From an uncultured Olsenella sp. (GTDB lineage: Bacteria > Actinomycetota > Coriobacteriia > Coriobacteriales > Atopobiaceae): DNA of 16,290 nucleotides. Positions 7,601 to 14,350 of the stretch are shown piece after piece. The position numbers and the translations under genes are program-made. The DNA lies in the NCBI GenBank assembly GCA_947253595.1, contig CAMXZR010000031.1, positions 1 to 16,290 on the forward strand. Direction: 5' to 3'. The notes under the pieces were generated by a model, which saw only the letters and a list, made by a program, of their open reading frames with translations, was not told the origin of the DNA and made no database searches. The stretch's first letter is position 1. Each line of letters begins with the position of its first letter.

Positions 7601-8430
7601 GCGCAGTTCGCCTCCTCATAGGCCTTGAGGGACTGGCCCTCCTCGGTGCGGTACGCGGCCTGACGGGCGCGCAGGTCGTTCCAGTCGACCTTGGTGGCGT
7701 CGAAGTCGGGGCCGTCGACGCAGGCGAACTTGGTCTGGCCGTCAACCTCGACGCGGCAGCAGCCGCACATGCCCGTACCGTCGACCATGATGGGGTTGAG
7801 CGAGGCGATGATGGGGGTGCCATACTTTTCGGCGGTCAGGGTCGAGAACTTCATCATGGGCACGGGTCCGACGCAGAAGACCTGGTCGACGGACTTGTCC
7901 TGGAGCAGGCGCTCCAGGGGTGCGGTGACGACGCCCTTCTCGCCGTAGGAGCCGTCGTCCGTGGTGATGTGGATGTGGTCCTCGGGGAGGATGGAGCGGA
8001 ACTGCTCCTCGAGTAGCAGCAGGTCCTTGGTGCGGGCGCCCATGATGGCGTGCACCTCGTGGCCGGTGGCAGCGAGCTGGCGCGCGACGGGGAAGGCGAT
8101 GGCCAGGCCCACGCCACCGCCGATGACGGCCCACTTGCCGGGGCCCATCTCGGTGGGCTGGCCCAGTGGTCCGGTGACGTCCTGCAGCTCGTCGCCCGCC
8201 TCGTAGCCAGAGAGCATCTGGGTGGTCTTGCCGATGACCATGAAGATGAACTCGACCCAGCCCTCCTCGGGGTTCCAGTCCGCGAAGGTGAACGGCACGC
8301 GCTCGCCCTTCTCGTTTGCGCGCACCATGAGGAACTGACCTGCATGCGCGTGCTTGGCCATCTCGGGCGCCTCGATGCGAAATTTGAACACCTTCTCCGA
8401 GAACTGCGTCTTCTCGAGGATCTTGTACAT
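7588..8430 (-). CDS. nfnA: NADH-dependent reduced ferredoxin:NADP+ oxidoreductase small subunit
   Basis: 280 residues from the ATG at 8430-8428, with AGGAG seven bases upstream; the frame extends 27 codons further but those are not conserved. It has the ferredoxin-reductase layout shared with the PyrK dihydroorotate dehydrogenase electron-transfer subunit: an N-terminal FAD barrel with RVPFTFADW (44-52), a NAD-binding domain with AVIGGGVGLAIAFPVA (101-116), and a C-terminal [2Fe-2S] site with Cys222, 224, 225 and 237 (GTGMCGCCRVEVDG...FACVDGPDFD). The PyrK reading is disfavoured because the partner gene is nfnB and no pyrD is nearby. It should carry the NADH and FAD site of the bifurcating complex. 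It is the first gene of the two-gene operon. Confidence 0.92.
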   Translation of the reverse strand: MYKILEKTQFSEKVFKFRIEAPEMAKHAHAGQFLMVRANEKGERVPFTFADWNPEEGWVEFIFMVIGKTTQMLSGYEAGDELQDVTGPLGQPTEMGPGKWAVIGGGVGLAIAFPVARQLAATGHEVHAIMGARTKDLLLLEEQFRSILPEDHIHITTDDGSYGEKGVVTAPLERLLQDKSVDQVFCVGPVPMMKFSTLTAEKYGTPIIASLNPIMVDGTGMCGCCRVEVDGQTKFACVDGPDFDATKVDWNDLRARQAAYRTEEGQSLKAYEEANCACQR

Positions 8431-8472
8431 CAAATGGCTCCTCTCCTGAAGCATCATTCGTACGATGGTCTG

Positions 8473-8502
8473 GCTTGCCGCGCTCCCCTGACTGCGGCAA
8501 GC
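8473..8502 (-). promoter_or_regulatory. Perfect 9-bp dyad in the nfnA leader
   Basis: GCTTGCCGC (8473-8481) and GCGGCAAGC (8494-8502) form a perfect inverted repeat with a 12-nt loop, 43-72 bp before the nfnA start. It could be an operator or an RNA hairpin in the 5' leader. It does not look like the TTGTGA-type site of the redox regulator Rex. Confidence 0.45.
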
Positions 8503-8714
8503 TGTGTCCATTCTATGCTCAAAGGGTCCGTCTGCGTTTGCAACTTCGCCTTTTGCCGAATATTCGGGCGGGCGAGAGGGTCGTTCTCCGCGCAGGTGGG
8601 CGCGTGGCGAAGGGCGATGATGACGCCCGACGGCCGCGACTGGCGAGAGGGGCGTGCGGCCAATGAGCCGCGGCTTTGGTGGACGAGGGCATTGTCTCTG
8701 TAGCAGCGTAAGAG

Positions 8715-8744
8715 AGCCCGAGCGATTAGGTAATCGCTCGGGCT
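8715..8744 (-). terminator. Perfect palindromic hairpin, probable terminator of the truncated binding-protein gene
   Basis: AGCCCGAGCGATTA pairs perfectly with TAATCGCTCGGGCT across GG, giving one of the strongest dyads in the window. The flanks are only modestly T-rich on either strand (TCTC on both sides). On the minus strand it lies 93 bp after the stop of the binding-protein fragment, which is its likeliest owner. Confidence 0.65.
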
Positions 8745-8836
8745 TCTCGCATTTGGCCGAGGACGAGAGATGGGCTCTCCGCCATCCAATCGGTCGAACC
8801 GTAGGCCGCCATCGGAAGCCCAGGCTCTTGTCGATG

Positions 8837-8965
8837 CTATTCGGGATCCTTGCCGTCGAGCATCAGGGTCGCTTCCTCGGCAGACATGTTATAGCCGTAG
8901 AATTCCCGGTAGAACTCCTGCGTCTTGGCCACCATGTCAAGATCACCGAAGACGTCGGGATTCAG
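8837..8965 (-). pseudogene. C-terminal fragment of an iron-type ABC transporter substrate-binding protein
   Basis: The 42 residues ending ...EEATLMLDGKDPE, with VFGDLDMVAKTQEFYREFYG before them, match the closing helices of periplasmic-binding-like proteins for siderophore, haem or cobalamin uptake (TroA/FecB type), where the mature protein ends with a similar YKxFYGYxLT pattern. Upstream of residue Leu (about 8965) the frame runs on but the residues are the antisense of the neighbouring ATPase fragment. All the rest of the protein, about 300 residues, is missing. It has no start or ribosome binding site and is almost certainly dead. Confidence 0.65.
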
Positions 8966-8972
8966 CCTCTTT

Positions 8973-9224
8973 GCTCGCGTCATGCGTGCCATCAAGGAAC
9001 TGACCGAGCGGGGATACGTCGTGGTCATGACCACCCACAATCCTGACCAGCCCATCCTGGTGGGGGGCAAGGTGGGCATGCTCGATCGCAATGGCTCGCT
9101 GGTGGTGGGGGACTGCGAGGACGCGCTCACGTCAGAGAGGCTCTCGGAGCTGTACCAGGCCGACTTGCGCTTGGTGTACGTTGACGAGGTTGGCCGCATT
9201 GCCTGCGTGTCGAGCACGCTGTAG
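8973..9224 (+). pseudogene. C-terminal fragment of an ABC transporter ATPase (FecE/BtuD-like)
   Basis: The 83 residues ARVMRAIKELTERGYVVVMT...LVYVDEVGRIACVSSTL are the end of an importer ATPase. They include the H-loop histidine in VVVMTTHNPDQ and the tail with VGDCEDALTSERLSELYQADL typical of iron-siderophore uptake ATPases. Walker A, the signature motif and Walker B are all absent. The piece starts within about 7 bp of the binding-protein fragment on the other strand, so the two gene ends point away from each other. An ATG further up (8925) would add antisense-derived residues only. Confidence 0.75.
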
Positions 9225-9369
9225 CACCATCGGCTCGTCTCGGGACCTTGTGCCCATCCGATGGCGCGCCACCTCGCCTCGTCACTCTTGGCCTCGTCCG
9301 AAGCGCGCACCTAACGAGAATGGCCACCGCCACGTCCCGAGCCACGGCCCACCAATCCCACCGAGGCCA

Positions 9370-9945
9370 TCAAGTCCAGTCCACGTGGCCGTCCAGGCAG
9401 CGCCCCACGAGGTCCGCCGCGTCCTGGACCGTGAGTTCGAACCCCTCGAGGAGGCTGCCCTTCAGCTGGCGCAGGGCGAAGTCCGCCACGCTCATCTTTC
9501 CCGGCGGGCGGCCAATTCCCACGCGCACGCGCGAGAACTCGCGGGTGCCCAGCTTGTCGGCGATGGAGCGCAGCCCGTTGTGAGCGTTGAGGCCTCCCCC
9601 AAACTTGGCGTGCACCTCCCCATTGGGAAGGTCTACCTCGTCATGGATTACGAGAAGCTCCTGCGGAATCACGTGCAGCTGGCGCATCAGCTTGGAGAGG
9701 GGCCCTCCGCTGGTGTTCATGTAGCTCTGGGGCTTGGCCAGGATCACCTCGCGCGACTCGGTACCGGAGCGCCAGTCGACGCGTGCGACCTCGCAGCCTG
9801 CCTCACTCTTCCAGTAGCGTGCCCCCGCACGCTCGGCAAGCAGGTCCACGACGGCAAAGCCGGCATTGTGACGCGTCTCGGCATACTCCGGACCCGGGTT
9901 TCCAAGACCGCAGACGAGCGTGATCTGCTTTGGCGCTGGCTTCAT
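9370..9945 (-). CDS. pth: Peptidyl-tRNA hydrolase
   Basis: 191 residues from the ATG at 9945-9943, with GGGAGAGG just upstream; the frame reaches 10053 but nothing there is conserved. Pth releases tRNA from peptidyl-tRNA that has dropped off the ribosome. Catalytic His26 is in TRHNAGF, Asp102 in IHDEVDLP, and the substrate-binding Asn residues are at 16 (GLGNPG), 77 (SYMNTSG) and 122 (GGGLNAHNG). Length is standard. The gene stands alone between decayed ABC genes on one side and the divergent pcp on the other. Confidence 0.95.
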   Translation of the reverse strand: MKPAPKQITLVCGLGNPGPEYAETRHNAGFAVVDLLAERAGARYWKSEAGCEVARVDWRSGTESREVILAKPQSYMNTSGGPLSKLMRQLHVIPQELLVIHDEVDLPNGEVHAKFGGGLNAHNGLRSIADKLGTREFSRVRVGIGRPPGKMSVADFALRQLKGSLLEGFELTVQDAADLVGRCLDGHVDWT

Positions 9946-10132
9946 GCGAGCCTCTCCCTTGCGTGGTCGTTTGCTGCAAAGAGGTTTGGTGCAAAGAGCA
10001 TAGCGCAGGGGAGAGGGGCGGCGCGTAGCGCTGCCGCGTGACGACCCTGGCAACGGGTCGCGGCTGCGCTACGTCCGTGGCCGTCGGGCTGCCGTATCAT
10101 GCGACTGCTGGAATGCGTCGGAAGGCGGAACA

Positions 10133-10747
10133 GTGGGCCGGATTCTTGTTACGGGCTTCGAGCCCTTTGGTGGAGGGGCTACCAACCCATCCTGGGAGGC
10201 GGTCAGCTCCCTTCCGAATGCCATCGCGAGCCACGAGCTCGTGCGCGTCGAGCTCCCGGTGGAGTTCGACGCCGCCTTCGCGAGGCTGCGTGGTGCGATT
10301 GAGGCGTCTGACCCCTCGCTGGTGCTCTGTGTGGGGCAGGCGGGCGGGCGCGCCAGGGTCACGCCGGAGTTCGTGGGCATCAACTGGCGCAGCGCGCGCA
10401 TTCCGGACAACGCTGGTCGCCAGCCGCATGGCGAGCGCATCGTCGGTGAGGCTCCGGACGCGCTCTTCTCCACGCTTCCCGTCGCAGAGATGGTGCGCAT
10501 GGCAACGAGGGGCGGCGTGCCTGCCGGGGTCTCGTACACGGCTGGGACCTACGTGTGCAACGAGCTTCTCTTCTGTCTGCTCGACTACCTGCGCGAGGGG
10601 CGTCCGGACGTGAGGGGTGGCTTCGTGCACCTGCCCTACCTGCCCGAGCAGGTTGCGGCTCTCGGTACGGACATGCCCAGCATGTCTCTGACCGTCGCCA
10701 CGCGCGGGCTCGAGCTCATGCTGGCGGCGTGCCTCGACGTGTCGTGA
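10133..10747 (+). CDS. pcp: Pyrrolidone-carboxylate peptidase (pyroglutamyl peptidase I)
   Basis: 204 residues from GTG 10133, with GGAAGG eight bases upstream. Pcp removes N-terminal pyroglutamate (5-oxoproline) from peptides in the cytoplasm. The catalytic triad is visible: Glu79 in RVTPEFVGIN, Cys142 in AGTYVCNELLF, and His166 in FVHLPYLPEQ. The N-terminal ILVTGFEPFGGGATNPSWEAV is diagnostic. TATCAT at 10095-10100 may be the -10 box. It is followed by the remnants of a DUF979 transporter gene and of a second pcp, so a duplicated 5-oxoproline locus seems to have decayed here. Confidence 0.95.
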   Translation: MGRILVTGFEPFGGGATNPSWEAVSSLPNAIASHELVRVELPVEFDAAFARLRGAIEASDPSLVLCVGQAGGRARVTPEFVGINWRSARIPDNAGRQPHGERIVGEAPDALFSTLPVAEMVRMATRGGVPAGVSYTAGTYVCNELLFCLLDYLREGRPDVRGGFVHLPYLPEQVAALGTDMPSMSLTVATRGLELMLAACLDVS

Positions 10748-10791
10748 CTCTCTCTGGCGCGTGGTGGGGCTCTTCTGGTTGCGTCCGCCAT

Positions 10792-10970
10792 GTGATGACG
10801 GTGGGTATTGGTGCCCCGTTCGTGCTCTCTTTGGGTGCCGGCCCCGCCATCGTGGGCTCTCTTGCCCTCGCCTGCGGCTACTGCGGAACGCCCATGACGC
10901 CATGGCCGCGAACTTCAACGTCGTGTCCGTTGTCACCCTCGAGATGAGCGATGAGCACGGCGTCATCAGT
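10792..10970 (+). pseudogene. Fragment of a DUF979 family membrane protein, frameshifted
   Basis: Two frames together read MTVGIGAPFVLSLGAGPAIV...CGYCGTPMTP and then MAANFNVVSVVTLEMSDEHGV, which is the C-terminal core of DUF979 proteins, membrane partners of DUF969 proteins usually encoded beside pcp and associated with 5-oxoproline uptake. The frame changes at about 10900, consistent with loss of one base in the codon before ATG 10902. The bulk of the protein upstream is missing and the last ~25 residues are lost at the junction with the pcp fragment. Confidence 0.7.
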
Positions 10971-11076
10971 TTCTTTTGCGGCGAGGGCCTACGTGTGCAA
11001 TGATATGCTCTACGGGCTCACGCATGCCCTCGCCACCAAGACAGACGTGGTCGACTTGGCAGGCATTGCGCATTAG
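10963..11076 (+). pseudogene. Second pcp: remnant around the catalytic cysteine
   Basis: The frame reads SSVSFAARAYVCNDMLYGLT and continues HALATKTDVVDLAGIAH before a TAG. This matches the block around the catalytic Cys of pyroglutamyl peptidase I and runs up to the position of the catalytic His, where it stops instead of continuing into the PYLPEQ motif. The N-terminal two thirds are absent; it is joined directly to the DUF979 fragment. Residues differ from the intact pcp upstream (AYVCNDMLYGLTHAL against TYVCNELLFCLLDYL), so it is a diverged copy, not a recent tandem duplicate. Confidence 0.7.
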
Positions 11077-11110
11077 AACCGTCGCTGCGGCCTTGTTCGC
11101 AACTCGGCGT

Positions 11111-11140
11111 TTGACGGGTGGGCGGGCCTTAGGCTACTTT
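11111..11140 (+). promoter_or_regulatory. Probable promoter of the Ser/Thr kinase gene
   Basis: TTGACG (11111-11116) and TACTTT (11135-11140) are separated by 18 bp, in an unusually AT-rich patch for this window, just before the kinase gene. This is the best -35/-10 pair seen in the window. Confidence 0.5.
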
Positions 11141-11164
11141 TAAGAAATTAGAGAGCATGAACAA

Positions 11165-11941
11165 ATGTTTCTTGGAGCACAAGGAACTTCCGGAGCGATA
11201 GTGGGAGAGCGTTACCGGCTCATTCGGGCCATAGGCGAGGGTGGCATGTCAACCGTCTGGCTTGCCATGGACAAGACGCTGGGCAAGCAGTGGGCGGTCA
11301 AGGAGATTAAGCTCTCAGATGATCCCACCGAGCGCGAGGTGGTCGTCTCGAGCCTCGTCGCCGAGGCAAACCTCATCAAGCGTTTCGACCATGTTGCCAT
11401 ACCTCGTATCGTTGACCTTGTGGACGAGGGCGGCATCCTATATGTGGTCATGGACTACGTGGAGGGCAGGAGTCTCGAGTCGCTCATCTCTGCGAGTGGT
11501 CCCCAGGCCGAGGATGATGTCGTGGGTTGGGCGATTCAGCTCTGCGACGTGCTCGACTATCTCCATCAGCTCGATCCGCCAGTCATCTACTGCGACCTAA
11601 AGCCTTCCAATGTGATGCTCAGGCCTGACGGCACCATGCGCCTCATCGACTTTGGCATTGCCCGCTTTGAGGGAGAGTCCCACGAGGCTGAGCGCGATGG
11701 TCGCCACCTTGGGACAAGGGGGTATGCCGCGCCGGAGCAGTATGTTGGCGGTGGTATTGACCGCAGGTGCGATGTGTATGGGCTTGGTGCCACGATGTAT
11801 GCCCTCCTCACGGGAAGGCGTCCCGTGCCGGAAGGCGGCGTGCTTCCCCCGTTGCGCCAGGTGCGTCCTGAGCTTTCTGTGGGCATCGAGCAGCTTGTCG
11901 CCCGTGCGATGGCGGCCGAGCCTAACGATCGAAGAGCATGA
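11165..11941 (+). CDS. Ser/Thr protein kinase, catalytic domain only
   Basis: 258 residues from ATG 11165; GTG 11201 with GGAG five bases upstream is a credible alternative start and would begin directly at VGERYRLI. All kinase landmarks are present: glycine loop GEGGMS (24-29), Lys46 in WAVKEI, the C-helix Glu67, catalytic loop IYCDLKPSNVML with Asp144, Lys146 and Asn149, DFG (162-164) and APEQY (189-193). The Arg that usually precedes the catalytic Asp is Cys143, so activation by activation-loop phosphorylation may differ. The protein stops at PNDRRA, exactly in the last kinase subdomain, and lacks the transmembrane segment and extracellular sensor of PknB/PrkC kinases. The TGA is 7 bp from the stop of the convergent zinc-ribbon gene, so the gene may have lost its 3' end. 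The pair may still act as a signalling unit, but that is a guess. Confidence 0.88.
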   Translation: MFLGAQGTSGAIVGERYRLIRAIGEGGMSTVWLAMDKTLGKQWAVKEIKLSDDPTEREVVVSSLVAEANLIKRFDHVAIPRIVDLVDEGGILYVVMDYVEGRSLESLISASGPQAEDDVVGWAIQLCDVLDYLHQLDPPVIYCDLKPSNVMLRPDGTMRLIDFGIARFEGESHEAERDGRHLGTRGYAAPEQYVGGGIDRRCDVYGLGATMYALLTGRRPVPEGGVLPPLRQVRPELSVGIEQLVARAMAAEPNDRRA

Positions 11942-11948
11942 TGCTCGT

Positions 11949-13067
11949 TCATAGCCTGATCTGCGGATACGCCTTCTCGTAGTCGTCCAAGGCGGCGCTC
12001 TTGCTGGAACCCTCCAGGTTCCCGGCCGAGATCGGCCCCAGGATCTCTGACTGGTGCTCCTCCGGGTCGGCGTAGCCCAGGTCGATCTGCCATGCGGAGT
12101 CGATCACCGTGATGCGGTTCAGATGGTCCTGGTAGCATCGGCGGAGCAGGGCGAGCTGCGTGGTCCACGAGGAACCCTCCGGCGCCGTCATCTTGCCCAG
12201 TGAGTCCACCTTGCCCTGCAGCTCGACCTTGAGGCCGGAGCAGCTTTTGGCCAGGCTGCGCCTGAGTTCCATGTCCTTGGAGAGGAACGAGGCGTTGAAG
12301 TCTGTGGCGGCGTCCCTGATCCGCGTGTCGTAGCCAGAGAGCCCGCCGTAGTACGAGGCCAGGGAATCGTGGAAGGCGCTGTCTTGCTGGGCGAGGGACT
12401 CCCTCTTTGCCCTCTCCTCCTGGGACCTGGCCTCCTCTTCCCTCGCCCTGGCACCGGCCTTTGCCTCGGCGTCTTCCTGGGGCTTGTCGGCGACGGAGTT
12501 GACCCCCGGGCCTCCATCGGCACCGCTTTGCTGCTGGGTCTGCTGGTCTGTTTCTGACGACGCCCTCATGACGGCGGGGAGGACCAGCAAGGCCAACGCC
12601 AGGGCAACCAGCGCAACGCAGGCCACGATGATGGCGGCGACGGTCGTGCGATCCCGCTCGCCCGACGACCACATTGCAGGGGTGGCCGCAGCATGCGGAT
12701 GGGTGACCCTGGGCCTCACGGGCACGTAGGGCTGGGCACCTGCCGGCTGCATGGGCATGGCCTCGCCGGGCGTCGCGAGGCGCTGCGTCTGGTCGGGGAG
12801 GGTCTCCTCGTTCGCGACCGCTACCCGCTGGGCTTGGTCGGCGTTCTGCGCCTGGTGCATGTCCTGGGTCGCCTCCGGCACCTCCGTCTTGGGAATCTCC
12901 GCCTCTGGCATTGCGGTCTGCGGTACCTCCACCTGCGGTACCTCCGCTGCGGGACGCATCGCCGTCTCGGCGGGGGTGCCGCCCACCGGCGTCCCGCAGT
13001 TGGCACAGAAGTGGGCACCCTCCAGAAGGGGTGCCCCGCAGTTGGTGCAGAAGTTGTTGCTGGCCAT
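11949..13067 (-). CDS. Zinc-ribbon membrane protein with coiled-coil extracellular region
   Basis: 372 residues from the ATG at 13067-13065, with GGAGG five bases upstream; the longer frame above it is not conserved. The N-terminus is a double CxxC zinc ribbon (Cys7, 10, 21, 24: FCTNCG...FCANCG). A low-complexity Pro/Glu/Val segment follows (EVPQVEVPQTAMPEAEIPKT, about residues 43-62) and then a Gln/Ala-rich stretch. A transmembrane helix covers roughly TTVAAIIVACVALVALALAL. The outer part starts with a charged, probably coiled-coil region (DAEAKAGARAREEEARSQEE) and ends in a mostly helical domain with two Cys (SCSGLK, RRCYQD). No enzyme motif is seen. Similar architectures occur in coriobacterial proteins of unknown role. 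It converges on the kinase gene. Confidence 0.75.
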   Translation of the reverse strand: MASNNFCTNCGAPLLEGAHFCANCGTPVGGTPAETAMRPAAEVPQVEVPQTAMPEAEIPKTEVPEATQDMHQAQNADQAQRVAVANEETLPDQTQRLATPGEAMPMQPAGAQPYVPVRPRVTHPHAAATPAMWSSGERDRTTVAAIIVACVALVALALALLVLPAVMRASSETDQQTQQQSGADGGPGVNSVADKPQEDAEAKAGARAREEEARSQEERAKRESLAQQDSAFHDSLASYYGGLSGYDTRIRDAATDFNASFLSKDMELRRSLAKSCSGLKVELQGKVDSLGKMTAPEGSSWTTQLALLRRCYQDHLNRITVIDSAWQIDLGYADPEEHQSEILGPISAGNLEGSSKSAALDDYEKAYPQIRL

Positions 13068-13248
13068 AGCTGCCTCCGTTGGTTCGCGCGGGCATGGCTT
13101 GGTGGTGGCTGCCCTGGGTGACCTGACCACCGGATGGCCCTCCTTCGCCTGGTGGCGCATGGACGCCAACGACCTGCGTCCGTGAGGGATGAGGATGCCC
13201 GAATCAAGGATAGCCCTTGTCTGGCGCACGTCCCTCTCGTCAGAGAAA

Positions 13249-13274
13249 GGCGCCCCGGCCGAAGCCAGGGCGCC
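13249..13274 (-). terminator. Rho-independent terminator after prs
   Basis: GGCGCCCCGGC (13249-13259) pairs with GCCAGGGCGCC (13264-13274) around CGAA with one mismatch. On the minus strand it is followed by TTTCTCTG. It lies 80 bp beyond the prs stop and separates the glmU-prs operon from the zinc-ribbon gene. Confidence 0.8.
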
Positions 13275-13354
13275 CCCTGCGTCAATCCTTCTCGCGGAAG
13301 CGTGCCAGGCATAGAGCGCCGCCGTATCTCGTCGCCGCTGTGGCCCGCTGCGAC

Positions 13355-14350
13355 CTACATCTCGGAGTTGCCGCCGAAGACGGTCGAGACGGGGGTGTTC
13401 ACGTACACGGCGTAGATCGCGTCGGCCATCTCCTGCGCGACGGACACGGTCTTGATCTTGGATCCGGGCTGGTTGGCCACCGCGCACGGGATGGCGTCGG
13501 ACACCACGCACTCCACGATGGGGGCGCTCTCGATGCGCTCGATGGCCTGGCCCGAGAAGATGCCGTGGGTGGCGCTGATGTAGATGTCCCCCGCACCCAT
13601 CTCCTTGAGCTTGTTGATCGAACCCACCAGGGTGCCTGCGGTGTCGATCATGTCATCGTTGATGATGCAGGTCTTGCCCTTGATGTTGCCGATGATGCCC
13701 ATGACCTCCGCGGCGTTGTGCTTGGGACGGCTCTTGTGGGCGATGGCGACCTCGCAGCCCAGGTAGTCGCTGAGCTTCTTGGCGACCTTCGCGCGACCCA
13801 TGTCGGGCGAGACCACGACGGTGTTCTCCCAGTCGAAGTCCTTCTGCCTGAAGTAGTCGCCAAAGAGGTAGAGGGCGGTGAGGTGCGTCACGGGGATGTC
13901 GAAGAAGCCTTGGATCTGGTTGGAGTGCAGGTCCAGGGTGATCACGCGGTCGACGCCGGCGGCCTCGAGCAGGTTGGCAACCAGACGGGCGGTGATGGGC
14001 TCGCGCGGGGCCGCCTTGCGGTCCTGTCGCGCGTAGCCGTAGTGGGGGATGACCACGGTGAAGTTGGCCGCAGAGGCTCGCGTCGCTGCGTCCGCCACGA
14101 TCAGCGTCTCCATGAGCAGGTCGTTGACGTTGGGGCCAGCCAGGGTCTGGATGAAGAAGACCTCATCGCCGCGGACGGACTCCACGAAGCGCGCGTAGGT
14201 CTCGCCGTTCGCGAACTTCTCGAGGTGCAGGCCCTGCAGCTCGAGGTGAAGGATCTCGGCAACGCGCCGTGAAAGCTCCGGGTTACCGGTGCCGGTGTAG
14301 AGCTTGATCTCCTTCTCTACGTTGAGCGGCTTGCACAGGTTCTCGTACAT
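13355..14350 (-). CDS. prs: Ribose-phosphate pyrophosphokinase (PRPP synthetase)
   Basis: 331 residues. Prs makes PRPP from ribose 5-phosphate and ATP, feeding purine, pyrimidine, histidine, tryptophan and NAD synthesis. Visible motifs: ATP-site flexible loop PHYGYARQDRKAAPREPITA, the class I signature DLHSNQIQGFFDIPVTHLTA (140-159), and the PRPP-binding loop DDMIDTAGTLV (232-242). The ATG touches the glmU stop (TAG then ATG) and its ribosome binding site, GAGGAG, is formed by the last glmU codons, so translation is probably coupled. glmU-prs is a common order in Gram-positive bacteria. The N-terminus is about ten residues longer than in many homologues. Confidence 0.96.
   Translation of the reverse strand: MYENLCKPLNVEKEIKLYTGTGNPELSRRVAEILHLELQGLHLEKFANGETYARFVESVRGDEVFFIQTLAGPNVNDLLMETLIVADAATRASAANFTVVIPHYGYARQDRKAAPREPITARLVANLLEAAGVDRVITLDLHSNQIQGFFDIPVTHLTALYLFGDYFRQKDFDWENTVVVSPDMGRAKVAKKLSDYLGCEVAIAHKSRPKHNAAEVMGIIGNIKGKTCIINDDMIDTAGTLVGSINKLKEMGAGDIYISATHGIFSGQAIERIESAPIVECVVSDAIPCAVANQPGSKIKTVSVAQEMADAIYAVYVNTPVSTVFGGNSEM

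Larger units (their letters stand above)
8431..8836. other. Non-coding stretch upstream of nfnA
   Basis: About 400 bp without a supportable gene. It should hold the nfn promoter: on the minus strand TAGAAT (8515-8510) is a possible -10, but no -35 at normal spacing is evident (a TTGCAA is about 22 bp away). A perfect dyad lies at 8473-8502 and a terminator-like palindrome at 8715-8744; both are listed separately. Confidence 0.5.

Noticed and set aside
5933..7621. Long plus-strand open frame (562 codons) opposite nfnB
   Set aside because: Composition is Gly/Ala/His/Asp-rich antisense shadow of nfnB; it starts inside the 30-bp repeat and has no ribosome binding site.
6188..8430. Glutamate synthase or PyrK/PyrD annotation for the two flavoprotein genes
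   Set aside because: There is no large glutamate synthase subunit and no pyrD; the two overlapping genes together have the NfnAB cofactor sites.
8454..8789. Minus-strand 111-codon frame upstream of nfnA
   Set aside because: It runs through the terminator palindrome and the nfn leader, with no conserved motif or ribosome binding site.
10133..11076. Recent tandem duplication of pcp
   Set aside because: The second fragment differs strongly from the intact gene around the same active-site block and is fused to DUF979 sequence, so it comes from a separate copy.
13217..14272. Plus-strand open frame opposite prs
   Set aside because: Antisense shadow of a fully recognisable prs gene; the protein shows no family motif.
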